A DNA stretch of 5,902 bases, from the NCBI GenBank assembly GCA_021161025.1, contig JAGHBK010000032.1:1-5902 (forward strand). The letters run 5' to 3'. This stretch comes from a bacterium (GTDB lineage Bacteria > Patescibacteriota > Minisyncoccia > Minisyncoccales > DG-74-3). Each line of letters opens with the position of its first letter. Within the stretch, counting starts at the first letter, position 1. The notes under the pieces were generated by a model. That model did not search any database and was not told where the DNA came from. It saw nothing but the letters and a program-made list of their open reading frames with translations. The position numbers and the translations under genes are program-made. This document shows positions 1 to 5,519 of this stretch, piece by piece.

Positions 1-2039
1 ACATTAGTAAAGGGGCATTGAAAGCCGACTCTGGTAGGAACAGCCATATTATACATAAATTCTTGAAGTGCCTGTTTTACTTGTCGGTAATTTAAATTGT
101 CATAGCGAATAAAAGGAGCTAAAAGAGTATCAAAGTTAGAAAAAGCAACAGCTCCTGCGCAATTTCCGCACCAAACTGCCTTTCCATTTCTTCTAACATA
201 CAAAGTGTGATTGGGAACTTCTAAACAATAAACCTTTCCTTGATATTTTATTTTTTTAATATTTCTTTCTTTATTTCTTAACCTAAAATATTTTGTTCTC
301 GAAACTCCAATGTCATACCACTTAAATTTTCTTTTCTTTCTATGATAGATATTGGCTGACCAACCTAGTTTTAAAACAATCTCCTGGAGGTCATCAGCCA
401 ACTTTTTACTTTTTGTAGAATACTCAATGTTTCCATTCCCAATATATCCATCGCCCTTCATCATCCAGTCAAACAATATTTTCAATTGTCTCTTGCTTAA
501 ATTTTTTATCTCTTTGGGAATAAATTTAGTTTCCCTATCACCAAATTGTTTTAAATACAGAAATAACTGTTTGTTAGTAATTTCGATTTCTACTTTCTTT
601 TTATTATTTTTTGAAGTTTTTTTTCGATAATGAAAAGGTAATTTCTTTAGCAGCTTCTCAAACTCTTTTAATACCTTACCCTTATTTTGAGAAATTCTCA
701 CCTGATATTCGTAGTATGGCTTTTTTCTCCCTCTTCTAACTCTCTTTCTCAGAGAAGTGCACCCTTCTGCTAGCCAGAATCCGAAAAACTTTAGCCAGTC
801 ATCCATTAATATTTTTTTAGATTTTATTTCTCTTATTTCGTATTTCCATAATGGCTGGGAGGTTATAACTTTTGTCATCGGTAAGTTAAGAACTTCACCA
901 AATTCCTCCTCGTTAATCCTTACCACTTGAGATTCCTTTGAGGCATTATCTAAGAAGGGAGACAATGAAGTATTTATTCTGGTAAGATTTCTATATTGAA
1001 AAATTTTAATTCCCGGCAAGATAAACCATTTTTCTTCCTTCCCCTCCCAAATTGATTTCTTGGGAATAAAGTGTTCGCTAGGTTTAAACTCTTTTGCTTC
1101 TACAAACTTCCGATGATATTTTTCTTTACAATTCGGACAATATTGATCTACTAACATTCTATGACCTGGGGTGACTAAAAGATCCAATTTCTTAGATTTA
1201 AAATGATAGAGTTCTTTTCTATTATCAAACTCATAGAATCTATAAGGTTTTTGTAATTCGATTTTACTAGTTTGAGGATTAAGAGTAAAAACTTTCTCAT
1301 CTTTTTTAATCTCATAAAAATACTTCCAGCCATTTTCTGTTAAAACCTGAGTGTCTTGAGAATAACATTCGCCCTGGAGAGTATATAAGAAATTTACTGC
1401 CTGGCCTAAAACTGCTCTAAAGTGCTTTGGAGGTCTTGATTCGACTTTTGTCGGTACCCCCCCAAATCCTTTTAGTAAAAGATCATACAAGTCCCACCCC
1501 ATGCAATAGCATCCTAGAGTATCTAAATTATGGAGGTGAAGGTCACCGGATTCTTCTGCTTCTCTAATTTCTTTTGGATAGATCTTGTTGAGCCAATACT
1601 TTTTAACAATATAACTCACTCCGTAATGGTTTAAGCCCTGTAAAGAAAAAGCCATATTAGCATTTTCTTGAACCTCCCAGTCTAATCTCCCTAAATACTG
1701 GTCGATTCTCTCTACTGCCTCCTCTGACACCATAACAGCCTCTCTTATTCTTCTTCTTTGCTCTCTATATAAAATATAGGCCTTGGCAGTTTTTACCAAG
1801 CCTTCTAAAATCAAAACCTCCTCAACGATGTCTTGAATTTGTTCAACATGAGGAATCTCTTCTTTTTTAAAACGACGATTCAAGATCTCAACCACTCTAT
1901 CCGAAAGCTTTTTTGCTCTCTTTCCATCTCCCTGACCAGTAGCAGTTAATGCTTTAAAAATAGCCTCTTGAATTCTTGTTTGATCAAAATCAACAATGGT
2001 ACCATCTCTCTTTTGAACTTTTTGAATTTTATTCTCCAT
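1..2039 (-). CDS. nrdD: Anaerobic (class III) ribonucleoside-triphosphate reductase, interrupted by an intein; 3' end beyond window
   Basis: The frame is open from the ATG at 2039 to the left edge: 679 full codons, no stop. NrdD reduces ribonucleotides to deoxyribonucleotides anaerobically with a glycyl radical installed by NrdG. Residues 3-100 form an ATP-cone, the allosteric nucleotide-binding domain (KVQKRDGTIVDF near the start, AKAYILYREQRRRIRE at the end). Residues 101-224 are the start of the catalytic domain, including GDLHLHNLD (165-173), CYCMGWDL (177-184) and RPPKHFRAVLGQAVNFLYTLQGE ending at 224. A 402-residue intein follows (225-626). The C-extein then resumes in frame with CAGAVAFSNFDTLLAPFIRYD and runs on through VPTRVGFQCPFTN. 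Joined, the exteins read as uninterrupted NrdD (277 residues visible). The glycyl-radical loop would be encoded beyond position 1. The start is supported by the ATP-cone beginning a few residues in, although no Shine-Dalgarno is present. The gene is separated from ftsZ by a terminator, so it probably has its own promoter. Confidence 0.93.
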   Translation of the reverse strand, partial: MENKIQKVQKRDGTIVDFDQTRIQEAIFKALTATGQGDGKRAKKLSDRVVEILNRRFKKEEIPHVEQIQDIVEEVLILEGLVKTAKAYILYREQRRRIREAVMVSEEAVERIDQYLGRLDWEVQENANMAFSLQGLNHYGVSYIVKKYWLNKIYPKEIREAEESGDLHLHNLDTLGCYCMGWDLYDLLLKGFGGVPTKVESRPPKHFRAVLGQAVNFLYTLQGECYSQDTQVLTENGWKYFYEIKKDEKVFTLNPQTSKIELQKPYRFYEFDNRKELYHFKSKKLDLLVTPGHRMLVDQYCPNCKEKYHRKFVEAKEFKPSEHFIPKKSIWEGKEEKWFILPGIKIFQYRNLTRINTSLSPFLDNASKESQVVRINEEEFGEVLNLPMTKVITSQPLWKYEIREIKSKKILMDDWLKFFGFWLAEGCTSLRKRVRRGRKKPYYEYQVRISQNKGKVLKEFEKLLKKLPFHYRKKTSKNNKKKVEIEITNKQLFLYLKQFGDRETKFIPKEIKNLSKRQLKILFDWMMKGDGYIGNGNIEYSTKSKKLADDLQEIVLKLGWSANIYHRKKRKFKWYDIGVSRTKYFRLRNKERNIKKIKYQGKVYCLEVPNHTLYVRRNGKAVWCGNCAGAVAFSNFDTLLAPFIRYDNLNYRQVKQALQEFMYNMAVPTRVGFQCPFTN
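162..1367 (-). mobile_element. Intein with LAGLIDADG homing endonuclease inside NrdD
   Basis: An in-frame insertion of 402 residues (NrdD 225-626) with every class 1 intein block. Block A starts at Cys225 (CYSQDTQVLTENGWKYF). Block B carries TPGH at 290-293. The endonuclease core has two LAGLIDADG helices: FFGFWLAEG at 418-426 (acidic Glu425) and LFDWMMKGDG at 522-531 (acidic Asp530). Block F is VYCLEVPNHTLYV (603-615), with the NH pair at 610-611. Block G is NGKAVWCGN, ending at Asn626, followed by Cys627 as the +1 extein nucleophile. The endonuclease catalytic acids are present, so homing activity is plausible. The basic stretch RKRVRRGRKK (431-440) after the first helix is probably DNA-contacting. 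The usual penultimate His of block G is Gly625. Splicing should excise the intein as a free endonuclease protein and join Glu224 to Cys627. Anaerobic RNR inteins are known elsewhere (Methanocaldococcus jannaschii NrdD has two). Whether this insertion site is shared with those cannot be told here. Confidence 0.94.
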
Positions 2040-2045
2040 AATTAC

Positions 2046-2120
2046 TACGAAATTACGAATTTTTACGAATATACGAATAAATAAAATTCGTAGCCGAAAG
2101 CGCAGATTCGTAAATTCGTA
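2046..2120. repeat. Heptamer repeats TACGAAT / ATTCGTA that flip orientation
   Basis: On the plus strand TACGAAT occurs at 2054-2060, 2064-2070 and 2072-2078, with a variant (TACGAAA) at 2046-2052. The reverse complement ATTCGTA occurs at 2086-2092, 2106-2112 and 2114-2120. Copies at 2072-2078 and 2086-2092 form a perfect 7-bp hairpin with a 7-nt loop. The cluster lies directly upstream of nrdD and would be in its leader or promoter. Similar low-complexity heptamer runs are, to my knowledge, common in CPR intergenic spacers. The function is unknown. Confidence 0.85.
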
Positions 2121-2132
2121 TAACGCTTTCGG
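2094..2132. repeat. 9-bp perfect inverted repeat with 21-nt loop
   Basis: CCGAAAGCG at 2094-2102 is the exact reverse complement of CGCTTTCGG at 2124-2132. The loop (2103-2123) contains two ATTCGTA heptamers. It is the most GC-rich patch of the spacer. On the minus strand it would sit 55-93 nt upstream of the nrdD start, in a possible leader or operator. On neither strand is it followed by a clean U-run, so a terminator is less likely. Confidence 0.6.
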
Positions 2133-2157
2133 TAAATTATTTTATTTTATTCCGATG

Positions 2158-2183
2158 AAAAAAGGCAGTCAAATGCCCTTTTT
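2158..2183 (-). terminator. Rho-independent terminator of the hinT-ftsZ unit
   Basis: Read on the minus strand this is an A-tract and G, then GGCA, loop TTTGAC, TGCC, then TTTTTT. The GC stem is short (4 bp) but is extended by A-U pairing around one unpaired base. It begins 25 bp after the ftsZ stop and points the same way, as expected for the end of the operon. It separates ftsZ from nrdD. Confidence 0.72.
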
Positions 2184-2193
2184 AGTTAAAAAC

Positions 2194-2202
2194 TGTGGAT
2201 AA
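2194..2202 (-). promoter_or_regulatory. Consensus DnaA-box 9-mer (TTATCCACA)
   Basis: The minus strand reads TTATCCACA, an exact match to the bacterial DnaA-box consensus TTATNCACA, in the spacer just after ftsZ. Only one copy was noticed, with no cluster and no dnaA/dnaN neighbours, so an origin is not supported. It may be a DnaA regulatory or titration site, or a chance match. Confidence 0.3.
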
Positions 2203-2208
2203 CTTTTT

Positions 2209-3135
2209 CTAAAAACCGGTGGCAATAACTGTTATTTTAAGTTCTCCTTTTTTAAGTTTTTCGTCTTGTATAGCACCAAAAATTACTTTAGCGTCTGGAT
2301 TAATTTCCTTAGTAATAACCTTAGCTGCTGCCTCAATCTCTGAAAGCCCCACATCATCTCCAGAAATATTAAACAAAACTCCTTTTGCTCCTTTACAGGA
2401 AGTATCTAATAGAGGAGAGTTAATGGCTGCCTTGGCAGCTCTCTCTGCTCTTTGCTCTCCTCTTGCTTTTCCTATACCAAATAAAGCTGTTCCAGAGTTC
2501 TCAATAATTCCTTTAATGTCAGCGAAATTCACATTAATAATACCAGGAAGCATTATTAGATCTGAAATCCCTTGGACTGCTTCTCTTAAAACATCATCAC
2601 AAATCCAAAAAGCCTTCCATAAAGGAGTAACGGAAGGCAAAATTGAAAGAAGTTTGTCATTTGATATTGTAATTAAGCTATCAACACATTCTCTAAGCCT
2701 TCTAATTCCAGCTTCTGCTGTCTTCTTTCTTATCCTCCCTTCAAAAGAAAAAGGACGAGTTACAACTGCTATAGTTAAAGCTCCTAAATCTTTAGCAATT
2801 TTAGCAATAACCGGGCCTGCCCCTGAACCAGTCCCTCCACCTGCACCATAGGTAATAAAAAGTAAATCTGTCTCTTTTAAAACTTCTTCTACTTCTCCCT
2901 TTTGTTCTAATGCTGCTTTTTTACCAAGTTCTGGATTCATTCCAGTACCTAACCCCTGAGTCAAATTCTTCCCGATTTGTAATTTAATATCTGCTTGGTT
3001 TTTTTTAAGATCTTGTAAATCAGTATTAATTGCAATTAATTGAACACCTTCGATCTTTGCTTTTTTCATTCTGGAAATAGCATTACCTCCAGAACCTCCT
3101 ACTCCTACCACTTTAATTTTAATGTTTTGACTCAT
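2209..3135 (-). CDS. ftsZ: Cell-division GTPase FtsZ, short form without C-terminal tail
   Basis: FtsZ is the tubulin-like GTPase that polymerises into the cytoplasmic division ring. The 308 residues cover the globular core. The nucleotide-binding start is GVGGSGGNAI (11-20), followed by INTDLQDL (36-43), GLGTGMNPELG (61-71) and the tubulin signature GAGGGTGSGAGPV (97-109). Next come TRPFSFEG (126-133), DSLITISNDKLL (152-163) and AVQGISDLI (186-194). The T7 loop is NVNFAD (201-206), where most FtsZ proteins have NVDFAD, so the first acidic residue is replaced by Asn203 while Asp206 is kept. The protein ends at ITVIATGF, the last strand of the globular domain. The disordered linker and C-terminal conserved peptide that normally bind FtsA are absent, and neither reading frame after the stop (before the terminator) supplies one. 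The start codon overlaps the ftsA stop by 4 nt (ATGA), implying translational coupling. No Shine-Dalgarno is visible. It is the last gene of the operon. Confidence 0.96.
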   Translation of the reverse strand: MSQNIKIKVVGVGGSGGNAISRMKKAKIEGVQLIAINTDLQDLKKNQADIKLQIGKNLTQGLGTGMNPELGKKAALEQKGEVEEVLKETDLLFITYGAGGGTGSGAGPVIAKIAKDLGALTIAVVTRPFSFEGRIRKKTAEAGIRRLRECVDSLITISNDKLLSILPSVTPLWKAFWICDDVLREAVQGISDLIMLPGIINVNFADIKGIIENSGTALFGIGKARGEQRAERAAKAAINSPLLDTSCKGAKGVLFNISGDDVGLSEIEAAAKVITKEINPDAKVIFGAIQDEKLKKGELKITVIATGF

Positions 3136-4331
3136 GGTATAAACATTTTAAAAAATTTCTTAATCTTAGAGAGGACTTCTTTACCAAACGATATTTCTTC
3201 TCCACCCTCCTTTGCTCCTTCTAAAACTAAGCCACAAACAACAGAGAGGGTGGGATCTTTTTCCAAGTTTGAAGGGATTTTTGGTCTACCGATCTTGCAG
3301 GGAAGTTTCATTCTTTTCTTAGCTAATTGTACAATTTTAGGTAATTTTGCACCACCTCCAGTAATAACTACCCCTGCTGGTAATTTTTCTTGTTTCCCAA
3401 TTTTCTTTAGTTCTTTGTTGACTTCAGTAAAAATCTCTGAAACTCGAGCTTCAATAATCCTGGTCAAAAAATTTCTATTAAAACTTATAGGTTCTGGAGT
3501 TTGAATTTTTATTTTTTCTCTCCTTTCTTCTTTTGAAAGAATGCAAGTTCCAAAATTTTTTTTGATTTTCTCTGCTGTATCTATATCTGTCTTTAGACCT
3601 ATAGCAATATCATTGGTGATATTAGCAGAGCCCATAGGTAAAATTGCTAAATGCAACAAACCCCCTTCTTCATATACCGCCAAATTCGTAGTTCCTGCTC
3701 CAATATCTAAAAGCAAAACTCCCAATTCTTTCTGTCGGGGAGTCAAACAAGATGCAGCAGCAGCTATTGGGGAAGGAATAATATCTAAAATTGAAAAACC
3801 AGCATCTAAGACTGCTTTAGTAAGGTTTTTGTAATAGGGTGAAAAACCACAGACAATTAAAGCTTCTACCTCTAACCTTACTCCTTCCAGGTCTAAAGGC
3901 TCTTTAATTTTTTCTCCATCTACTATGAAATTACGAGGAAAGGTATTTAGAATTTTTTTATTCGAAGGTAAAGAAAATGTTTGAGCAGCTTCGATTACTC
4001 TTTCAATATCATCTTCTGAAATTCTCTTATCTGCTCTGGAAACAGCTACTGTGCCTTGAGAAGGTACGCAAAAAATATGGCTACCTCCAATACTCACATA
4101 AAGGGAATCGACTCTTTCAGCTGTTTTTTCTTCTATTTCTTGACTAATTTCTTCTAAGATTCTCGAGATTTCTGCTGGTTCAATAACTACCCCCCTCCTC
4201 ATTCCTCTCACAACCGGTTTTCTTACAAGACAAAGAGTTTCTAAATTCCCTTTTGAATTTTGTTTAGCTACTAAAGCTTTAATTTCGCTTGTTCCAATAT
4301 CTAAACCAGTTATGAGGTTAGCCTTTGGCAT
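3132..4331 (-). CDS. ftsA: Cell-division protein FtsA (actin-like FtsZ membrane anchor)
   Basis: FtsA is an actin-fold ATPase that forms filaments on the membrane and tethers FtsZ to it. The 399 residues fit the family length. The first phosphate loop is TGLDIGTSEIKALV (8-21). The 1C (SHS2) subdomain spans about 80-160, including YVSIGGSHI (78-86). The second phosphate loop is LLLDIGAGTTNLAVY (206-220). GSANITNDIA (234-243) matches the conserved FtsA segment. The adenosine motif is VVITGGGAKLPKI (321-333). The last residues, EVLSKIKKFFKMFIP (385-399), form a basic, amphipathic helix that fits the FtsA membrane-targeting sequence. The gene starts 10 nt after ybeY and overlaps ftsZ by 4 nt, the classic ftsA-ftsZ order. 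The partner FtsZ lacks the peptide FtsA usually binds, so the contact must differ here if the two interact. Confidence 0.96.
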   Translation of the reverse strand: MPKANLITGLDIGTSEIKALVAKQNSKGNLETLCLVRKPVVRGMRRGVVIEPAEISRILEEISQEIEEKTAERVDSLYVSIGGSHIFCVPSQGTVAVSRADKRISEDDIERVIEAAQTFSLPSNKKILNTFPRNFIVDGEKIKEPLDLEGVRLEVEALIVCGFSPYYKNLTKAVLDAGFSILDIIPSPIAAAASCLTPRQKELGVLLLDIGAGTTNLAVYEEGGLLHLAILPMGSANITNDIAIGLKTDIDTAEKIKKNFGTCILSKEERREKIKIQTPEPISFNRNFLTRIIEARVSEIFTEVNKELKKIGKQEKLPAGVVITGGGAKLPKIVQLAKKRMKLPCKIGRPKIPSNLEKDPTLSVVCGLVLEGAKEGGEEISFGKEVLSKIKKFFKMFIP

Positions 4332-4341
4332 AAATTAGGTA

Positions 4342-4797
4342 TTAGTTATTAAGAGTCGAATTTAAAATCTGAGCTAAATAATATTCTTCTTTCTCTCTCA
4401 TTTTCTTTGCTGCCTTTTCTGATTTCTCATGATTATACCCTAACAAATGCAATATTCCATGAATTAATACTCTTGCTAATTCTTCCTTAAAAGATACACC
4501 GTACCTTTTAGCATTTTTTTTGACTACTCTTGGGCAAACAATTATCTCTCCAAGTTCTTCCTTTTTATTAGGTGGCATTATAAATTTCAAGTTTTGTGTT
4601 TGACCAAAAGATAATATATCCGTTATCCTGTTTTTCCCTCTATACTTTTTATTCAAGTTTCTAATCCTGCTTGGTCCAACTAAAAAAACAGATAAGTCGA
4701 AATTTTCTTTCTTTTCTGATTCTAAAATTTTATTAGCAATCTTTTTTAAAAACTCTTTCTCAACTTTTTGGTTGGTTAAGTTCGAAACTTCAATCAT
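4342..4797 (-). CDS. ybeY: Endoribonuclease / rRNA maturation factor YbeY
   Basis: YbeY is a zinc metalloprotein needed for 16S rRNA 3'-end maturation and ribosome quality control. The signature H-x3-H-x5-H is present as HGILHLLGYNH (His113, His117 and His123 counted from the ATG at 4797). The upstream family motif RGKNRITDILSFGQ matches the usual TDVLSF block. I chose the ATG at 4797, giving 151 residues beginning MIEVSNLTN, because that is where YbeY proteins typically begin. It overlaps the yqeY stop by 8 nt. A TTG at 4833 would add 12 residues and does have AAGGAG 6 nt upstream, so it remains a possible start. ftsA follows after 10 nt. Placement between yqeY and ftsA links ribosome maturation with division. 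Confidence 0.93.
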   Translation of the reverse strand: MIEVSNLTNQKVEKEFLKKIANKILESEKKENFDLSVFLVGPSRIRNLNKKYRGKNRITDILSFGQTQNLKFIMPPNKKEELGEIIVCPRVVKKNAKRYGVSFKEELARVLIHGILHLLGYNHEKSEKAAKKMREKEEYYLAQILNSTLNN

Positions 4798-5296
4798 TTT
4801 GGCCAGAAAGTAGTTCCTTAACAATTTTTGCAACTTGATCTCCTTGAGCTCTCCCCTTTACTTTTGACATCAATTCCCCCATTACTTTGCCCATATCTCT
4901 TATTGAACTTGCTCCCGTCTTCATAATAATTTCTTGGGCTAAATTTTTTAATTCTTCCTCAGATAGTTGTTCTGGGAGATATCTCTTTAATATCTCAATT
5001 TCTTTTTCCTCCTTTTTTACTAAATCTTCTCTTTGTCCTCTCTCAAATTCCAAAATTGATTCCTTTCTTTTTTTAATTTCAGCCATTATAACCTCTATAA
5101 TCTCTTCATCAGTAAGTTTTCCTTTTTCTTCTATTTCTTTTTCTGGCAATTTTTCCTCTCTTCTCAAAGCCGTTTTTTTCTCAATTTCTTTGTTGTGCAA
5201 AACTGAGCTTAGATATCTCAAAACTGAAATTTCAAAATTCTCTCTTTTTAGAAGAGCTTCTTTTAAATCCTCTTGAATTTTTTCTTTAAGAGTCAT
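4790..5296 (-). CDS. yqeY: GatB/YqeY domain protein
   Basis: The 168-residue protein resembles the YqeY family, whose fold is shared with the tRNA-binding C-terminal domain of GatB, the amidotransferase subunit that makes Gln-tRNA or Asn-tRNA. The role of free YqeY is not well defined; tRNA-related function is an inference. The family pattern is clear: MTLKEKIQEDLKEAL at the start, SVLRYLSSVLHNKEIE (24-39), a highly charged helical middle, ILKRYLPEQLSEEEL (101-115), and the tail DMGKVMGELMSKVKG then QVAKIVKELL. A basic/acidic stretch around 41-58 makes it somewhat longer than the usual ~150 residues. It follows rpsU by 2 nt and overlaps ybeY. rpsU-yqeY adjacency is widespread in bacteria. It ends in TGA. 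Confidence 0.92.
   Translation of the reverse strand: MTLKEKIQEDLKEALLKRENFEISVLRYLSSVLHNKEIEKKTALRREEKLPEKEIEEKGKLTDEEIIEVIMAEIKKRKESILEFERGQREDLVKKEEKEIEILKRYLPEQLSEEELKNLAQEIIMKTGASSIRDMGKVMGELMSKVKGRAQGDQVAKIVKELLSGQND
4840..4845 (-). promoter_or_regulatory. Shine-Dalgarno-like AAGGAG upstream of an alternative ybeY TTG start
   Basis: The minus strand reads AAGGAG, then 6 nt, then TTG at 4833 in the ybeY frame. It is the only strong Shine-Dalgarno match found at a start in this window. It lies inside yqeY, where it encodes part of the AQGDQ segment, so it may be incidental. It would favour a 163-residue YbeY if used. Confidence 0.3.
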
Positions 5297-5298
5297 AA

Positions 5299-5514
5299 TT
5301 ACTCAATCCCTAATTTTTGCTTTTTTTCGTACTCTCGCTTTAGCATCTCTCTTCTCAAAGCAGCTCTTTTTTTCATTTCTCTACTTTTTGGCTTTTGCCT
5401 AAACATACTCGTCCTTGCTTGAATTAAAATACCGCTCTTTCTTACACTCCTGGTAAAACGTCGAATGAGAGATTGAGGGCTTTCTTTTTCTTTTTTGGAG
5501 ATCTTAAGATGCAT
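5299..5514 (-). CDS. rpsU: Small ribosomal subunit protein bS21
   Basis: This is a 71-residue basic protein of the 30S subunit, located near the 3' end of 16S rRNA and the anti-Shine-Dalgarno. Family features are SPQSLIRRFTRSVRKSGIL (12-30), matching the usual alternating basic pattern, then ARTSMFRQKPKSREMKKRAA and a Lys/Arg-rich helical tail. The length is normal for bS21. It starts 5 nt after the hinT stop and ends 2 nt before yqeY, so it is co-transcribed. No Shine-Dalgarno precedes its ATG. Confidence 0.93.
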   Translation of the reverse strand: MHLKISKKEKESPQSLIRRFTRSVRKSGILIQARTSMFRQKPKSREMKKRAALRREMLKREYEKKQKLGIE

Positions 5515-5519
5515 ATTGA

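Noticed and set aside
352..630. Plus-strand open frame of 92 codons
   Set aside because: It lies opposite the intein endonuclease domain, has a low-complexity Phe/Ser-rich translation, and matches no family; it is a shadow of the minus-strand gene.
1128..1139. Zinc ribbon in the intein (CPNC at 301-304)
   Set aside because: Only one CPxC pair is visible with no clear second pair; single pairs occur near block B of many inteins, so a zinc site is unproven.
1..2039. nrdD as a broken gene with a random insertion
   Set aside because: The frame is open throughout and the inserted segment starts with Cys and ends with Asn before Cys, so it is a spliceable intein rather than a disruption.
2046..2120. 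CRISPR-like array
   Set aside because: Repeat units are 7 nt with spacers of about 0-13 nt and mixed orientation; there are no cas genes.
2106..2140. Resemblance to a recombination site (dif or loxP-like TTCGTATA)
   Set aside because: Only an 8-base partial match made from the heptamer repeat; no paired arms with a central spacer as required.
2219..2851. Plus-strand open frame of 210 codons
   Set aside because: It is the antisense of ftsZ. The minus strand carries a clear FtsZ with conserved motifs and the plus translation is unrecognisable. The same holds for 3040-3504, 3541-3834 and 4887-5276.
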